This document shows positions 60,968 to 64,000 of a DNA stretch of 64,000 nt, piece by piece; position 1 is the first letter of the stretch, and the number at the start of each line of letters is the position of its first letter. This stretch comes from an uncultured Pseudomonadota bacterium. Its GTDB lineage: Bacteria > Pseudomonadota > Gammaproteobacteria > Burkholderiales > Burkholderiaceae_C. The position numbers and the translations under genes are program-made. The stretch lies in contig CAMFIB010000001.1 of NCBI GenBank assembly GCA_945952465.1, forward strand, positions 1,612,001 to 1,676,000, written 5' to 3'. The notes below the pieces were generated by a model. That model had not been told where the DNA came from and did no database searches. It was given only the letters and a program-made list of their open reading frames with translations.

Positions 60968-62541
60968 CAGGACTGCGGGACTTCTTCCAGCACGTAGGAA
61001 CCCGGAGCCGGCTCGATCGGCTTGTGCTGCGCGTTGCCCAGCGTTTTCGGTGCGGCGACCTTCTTGCCCGCATGGGCGGCGGCCCAGTCGTGCCAGCCGG
61101 TCCACCAACTGCCGGCGCGCTTCTCGGCACCGGCCAGCCACGCGTCGGGGTCGGTGGTCTTGGGGCCGTTGACCCAATGGCTCTTCCGCGTCTTGGCCGG
61201 GTGGTTGATGATGGTGCCGGAGACGTGGCCGCCTTCGGTCAGCATGAAATCAACCTCGCCCCCCACCAGCTCGAGCGCGGCCAGCGTGGTCTTCCACGGC
61301 ACGATGTGGTCTTCGGTGGCCGAGACGAAGCACACCGGCATGTCGAGGTTGCCGACATCGACCTTGCGGCCGCGCAGGCTCAAGGCCCCCGGCTCGCGCA
61401 GCAGGTTCTTCCAGTACATGTTCTCGACGTAGAACTGGTACAGCTCGCCCGGCACGTTGGCGGTGTCGCTGTTCCAGAACAGCACGTCGAACGGCGGGAT
61501 GTTGTCGCCCAGCAGGTAGTTGCTGACCCAGAAATTCCAGATCGAGTCGTTGGCGTGCAGCATCGCCATCGCCTTGGCGAGGTCCTGCCCCGGCATCACG
61601 CCGCGCGAACGCACGCGGGGCGTGAACGCGCTGATCTGTTGCTGGTCGACAAAGACCTCGACATCTCCCGGGTCGGAGTAATCGACCAGCGTGGTCAGAA
61701 AGGTGGCCGACGCGATCTTCTTCTTTTCGGCCGGCGTCATGACCGCCAGCGCCGACACAGACAGCGCGCCGCCGATGCACCAGGCCATCAAATTCAGCCT
61801 GGGCGACTTGCCGATGTCGCAGGCGGCATCGACCGCCGCGATCACGCCGTCGAACACATAGTCTTCCCAACCGTGGTCCGTGCTGTTGGCATGCGGGTTG
61901 CGCCACGACACCATGAACACGTTGTGGCCCTGCTCCAGCAGCCAGCGCACCATGGACTTGTTTTCGTTCAAGTCGAACGCGTAGAACTTGTTGACGCAGG
62001 GCGGCACGATCAGCAGCGGCACCGCGTGCACCTGCGCCGCGCGCGGCGTGTACTGGATCAGCTGGAAGATCTCGTTCTGGAACACCACGCTGCCCGGCGT
62101 GTTGGCGAGGTTGCCGCCCACCTTGAAGGTGGCCTTGTCGGTCGAGGCCGGCAGCGCATTGCGCTGAAGGTCCGACAACATGCGCAGCGCGCCGGTCGCC
62201 ACGCTGTGGCCGCGTGTTTCGGCGGCCTTCTGCAGGGCCTGCGGGTTGGTCCAGAAGAAGTTGGACGGCGCCAGCGCGTCGACCGCGTAGTTCACGTAAA
62301 AGTCCCACACCCGCTTCTGGTGAGCCGGCAGGTTGGCCCCCAGCCCGCCCACCTGTGAGGCGATCTTGCCGGCGAGCTGGTACCAGGTCAGCAGCGACTG
62401 GCCATACGGCGTGTTGGCCCAGGCCGGGTCCTTGAAGCGGGGGTCTGTGGTGAGCGGGTTGGGCGAAGCCCCCGTGGCGCTCGCCGGCGCGGACCAAGCC
62501 TTGACCCATGCATCGAACAGGGATTGCAGGTTGTCGGCCAT
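60967..62541 (-). CDS. phaC: Polyhydroxyalkanoate synthase family protein
   Basis: 524-residue PhaC-like synthase (polymerises 3-hydroxyacyl-CoA). PHA synthase N-terminal domain, then PPCVNKFYAFDLNENKSMVRWLLEQGHNVFMVSWRNP. The lipase-like box is LMAWCIGGALS with the catalytic Cys near residue 255; the first position is Ala instead of the usual Gly. The catalytic Asp lies in FVSATEDHIVPW and His in LTEGGHVSGTIINHP. It is shorter than class I enzymes of about 590 residues. No phaA/phaB/phasin genes are in the window. Confidence 0.87.
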   Translation of the reverse strand: MADNLQSLFDAWVKAWSAPASATGASPNPLTTDPRFKDPAWANTPYGQSLLTWYQLAGKIASQVGGLGANLPAHQKRVWDFYVNYAVDALAPSNFFWTNPQALQKAAETRGHSVATGALRMLSDLQRNALPASTDKATFKVGGNLANTPGSVVFQNEIFQLIQYTPRAAQVHAVPLLIVPPCVNKFYAFDLNENKSMVRWLLEQGHNVFMVSWRNPHANSTDHGWEDYVFDGVIAAVDAACDIGKSPRLNLMAWCIGGALSVSALAVMTPAEKKKIASATFLTTLVDYSDPGDVEVFVDQQQISAFTPRVRSRGVMPGQDLAKAMAMLHANDSIWNFWVSNYLLGDNIPPFDVLFWNSDTANVPGELYQFYVENMYWKNLLREPGALSLRGRKVDVGNLDMPVCFVSATEDHIVPWKTTLAALELVGGEVDFMLTEGGHVSGTIINHPAKTRKSHWVNGPKTTDPDAWLAGAEKRAGSWWTGWHDWAAAHAGKKVAAPKTLGNAQHKPIEPAPGSYVLEEVPQS

Positions 62542-62557
62542 GGCGTGCGCGCCTTCG

Positions 62558-63463
62558 TCAGGGTTGGGGGTTGATCAAGCCGATGATGCTCGAGAAGTCG
62601 AGGCCACCGTGACCGGCCTTGCTGTGCGAGGCATACAGCTCGCGGGCAAGGCCCCCCAGCGGCACGCAGGCACCGGAGCCCAGCGCGGCTTCGAGTGCCA
62701 GACCGACGTCCTTGAGCATCAGGTCGGTACCGAAGCCGCCAGTGTAGCCGCGCGATGCCGGCACACCCTCCATCACCCCAGGGACCGGGTTGTATTTCTC
62801 CAGCGTCCAGTTGCCGCCGGAACTGCGGCGCATCACCTCCGACAGCACCTTGGGATCGAGGCCGAGCGACTTGCCCAGCGACAGCGCCTCGGAGGTGCCG
62901 ATCATCAGAATGGCCAGCAGCATGTTGTTGCACAGCTTGGCGCCCTGCCCGGCCCCATGGCCGCCGGCGTGGAAGATGTTGGCGCCCATGGATTTGATGA
63001 GCGGCGTGGCGCGCTCCAGCACCGCCGTGTCGCCGCCGACCATGAAGGTCAGCGTGCCGGCGGCAGCGCCCGCGGTGCCGCCGGACACCGGCGCGTCGAG
63101 AAATTCCAGGCCTCTGGCGGTGGCCGCTTCGGCGACCTTGCGCGCGCTGACCGGCGCGATGGTGCTGGAGTCCAGCACCAGCGTGCCCGGCTCCAGCAGC
63201 GCCAGCAGGCCCTTGTCGCCGAGGTAGAGGCCTTCGACGTGGCGGCTTGCCGGCAACATCGAGACGACGATCTTCGCGCCCTTGACCGCGTCGGCGGCCG
63301 ATGCGGCGATGGTGGCGCCGCCTTCGGCGACCTTCTTGCAGGCGTCGGCACTGAGATCGAAGGCCTTCACCGGGTAGCCGGCCTTGGCCAGGTTGATGGC
63401 CATCGGGCCACCCATGTTGCCCAGGCCGATGAAGCCCACCGGGGTGCTGTTTGCGTCGCTCAT
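62558..63463 (-). CDS. mmsB: 3-hydroxyisobutyrate dehydrogenase family enzyme
   Basis: 301-residue NAD-dependent beta-hydroxyacid dehydrogenase. The Rossmann motif is VGFIGLGNMGGPMAINLAKAGYPVKAFD (about 8-36). Substrate motifs are LDAPVSGGTAGAAAGTLTFMVGG (about 121-143) and the catalytic Lys region GAGQGAKLCNNMLLAILMIGTSEAL (about 169-194). It oxidises 3-hydroxyisobutyrate in valine degradation, or possibly tartronate semialdehyde. AGGAG stands eight nt before the ATG. The neighbouring hydrolase gene acts one step earlier in valine catabolism, which supports mmsB. Confidence 0.92.
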   Translation of the reverse strand: MSDANSTPVGFIGLGNMGGPMAINLAKAGYPVKAFDLSADACKKVAEGGATIAASAADAVKGAKIVVSMLPASRHVEGLYLGDKGLLALLEPGTLVLDSSTIAPVSARKVAEAATARGLEFLDAPVSGGTAGAAAGTLTFMVGGDTAVLERATPLIKSMGANIFHAGGHGAGQGAKLCNNMLLAILMIGTSEALSLGKSLGLDPKVLSEVMRRSSGGNWTLEKYNPVPGVMEGVPASRGYTGGFGTDLMLKDVGLALEAALGSGACVPLGGLARELYASHSKAGHGGLDFSSIIGLINPQP

Positions 63464-63492
63464 GTTCGATCTCCTGTGTTCGTTGTCGGGTG

Positions 63493-64000
63493 TCAGACCA
63501 GGTCGGCCAGCGGGTGCGGCGCCTGCATGAAACTCTGGATGTAGGCGTCGCTCACGTCGGCTAGGCGGGCGGGCCGCCAGCGCGGGTTGCGGTCCTTGTC
63601 GATGATCAGCGCACGGATGCCCTCGGCGAAATCGCCGATGCGCGCGCAGGTCACCGACACGTGGTATTCGAGGCGCAGCACGTCGGCCATCGACAGGTGC
63701 AGCACCCGGCGCCACAGCGCGAAGGACAGCGCGGCCGAGGTGGGCGAGCCCTTCACGAAATTGGTGGCAGCGGCGGCAATCCACGCGTCTTCGTGGGTGG
63801 TCAGCGCCTGCAGCCGCCCGGCGATGTCCAGCAGGCTGTCGTTGCCGATGGTGGCGTCGAGCAGGTCGTAATGTTTGCGCACCTGCGCTTCGGGCAGGCC
63901 CTCGCGCAACGCCAGCCGGTCGAGCGAGCGGCTGAGCTGGTTCCGGTTGTCGGCCGCAGCGTCGGACCAATGCCCGCCGGCGATGCTGGCCAGCACCCTG
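63493..64000 (-). CDS. 3-hydroxyisobutyryl-CoA hydrolase, C-terminal part (runs off window)
   Basis: C-terminal 168 residues of an enoyl-CoA hydratase/isomerase-family protein of the ECH_2 type (3-hydroxyisobutyryl-CoA hydrolase). FVKGSPTSAALSFALWRRVLHLSMADVLRLEYHVSVTCARIGDFAEGIRALIIDKDRNPRW is the characteristic ECH_2 region, with the conserved S-P-T and DFxEG-R-A-x-x-x-DK stretches. The active-site N-terminal half lies beyond base 64000. The stop at 63493 is 29 nt upstream of the mmsB start, so the two are one unit for valine breakdown. Confidence 0.9.
   Translation of the reverse strand, partial: RVLASIAGGHWSDAAADNRNQLSRSLDRLALREGLPEAQVRKHYDLLDATIGNDSLLDIAGRLQALTTHEDAWIAAAATNFVKGSPTSAALSFALWRRVLHLSMADVLRLEYHVSVTCARIGDFAEGIRALIIDKDRNPRWRPARLADVSDAYIQSFMQAPHPLADLV

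Overview
The window reads as a chromosomal segment of a high-GC betaproteobacterium, most likely order Burkholderiales, family Comamonadaceae. Grounds are the gene content and order (pilU-dapE-prmB; ispF-ispD beside mfd and serB; a B12 salvage operon; phaC beside mmsB), the very high GC coding style and the many 1-4 nt start/stop overlaps. No tRNA, rRNA, CRISPR array, prophage or intact transposase was seen. Species cannot be named from the sequence alone.

Layout. 1-9.6 kb: 3' part of pilU, then dapE, prmB and an ABC-F ATPase as one overlapping chain, a DUF808 membrane protein, a 2Fe-2S ferredoxin, an M14-type peptidase, an O-antigen-ligase-like protein and a GT2 glycosyltransferase. 9.6-15.5 kb: AsmA-like protein and lipocalin, then a signalling block (stand-alone receiver, LuxR-type regulator, CHASE3-type histidine kinase). 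15.7-18.9 kb: a cluster of small envelope/stress proteins (DUF1328, DUF883/YqjD, YqjE, BON, SIMPL). 19.0-22.5 kb: an OmpR/EnvZ-type pair and ispF/ispD. 22.5-29.9 kb: mfd, a decayed chromosomal integron, serB.

29.9-47.2 kb is mixed core and metabolic genes: nitroreductase, LLM oxidoreductase, MgtC, a divergent LysR/TauE pair with a palindromic operator candidate, class A PBP, old-yellow-enzyme-like reductase, NYN protein, aminotransferase, alkaline-phosphatase-like lipoprotein, nth, histidine phosphatase, methyltransferase, UspA. 47.3-59.4 kb is one long minus-strand cobalamin uptake and salvage operon under a B12 riboswitch: btuB-cobU-btuF-VOC-btuC-btuD-cobO-cbiB-cobC-cobQ-bioB-cobT. 59.4-64 kb holds a ZapB-like gene, zapA, an alpha/beta hydrolase, phaC, mmsB and the 3' part of a 3-hydroxyisobutyryl-CoA hydrolase gene.

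Two things stand out. First, four gene cassettes lie head to tail on the minus strand between mfd and serB (26.0-28.3 kb). Each is followed by an attC site, and they lead up to a plus-strand integron integrase gene killed by an amber codon, a frameshift and a large internal deletion. Two cassettes look nuclease-like (a HEPN-type R-x4-H protein and a GIY-YIG/T5orf172 protein). Second, eight copies of a 55-bp dispersed repeat were found. It consists of a 38-bp arm with a GGCC-n4-GTCAGCGCC-like core and a 17-bp GCT-N11-AGC end. Copies sit inside four genes (dapE, the ABC-F gene, cbiB, cobU) without breaking their frames. Others supply the stop codons of two genes or form the immediate leader of two more.
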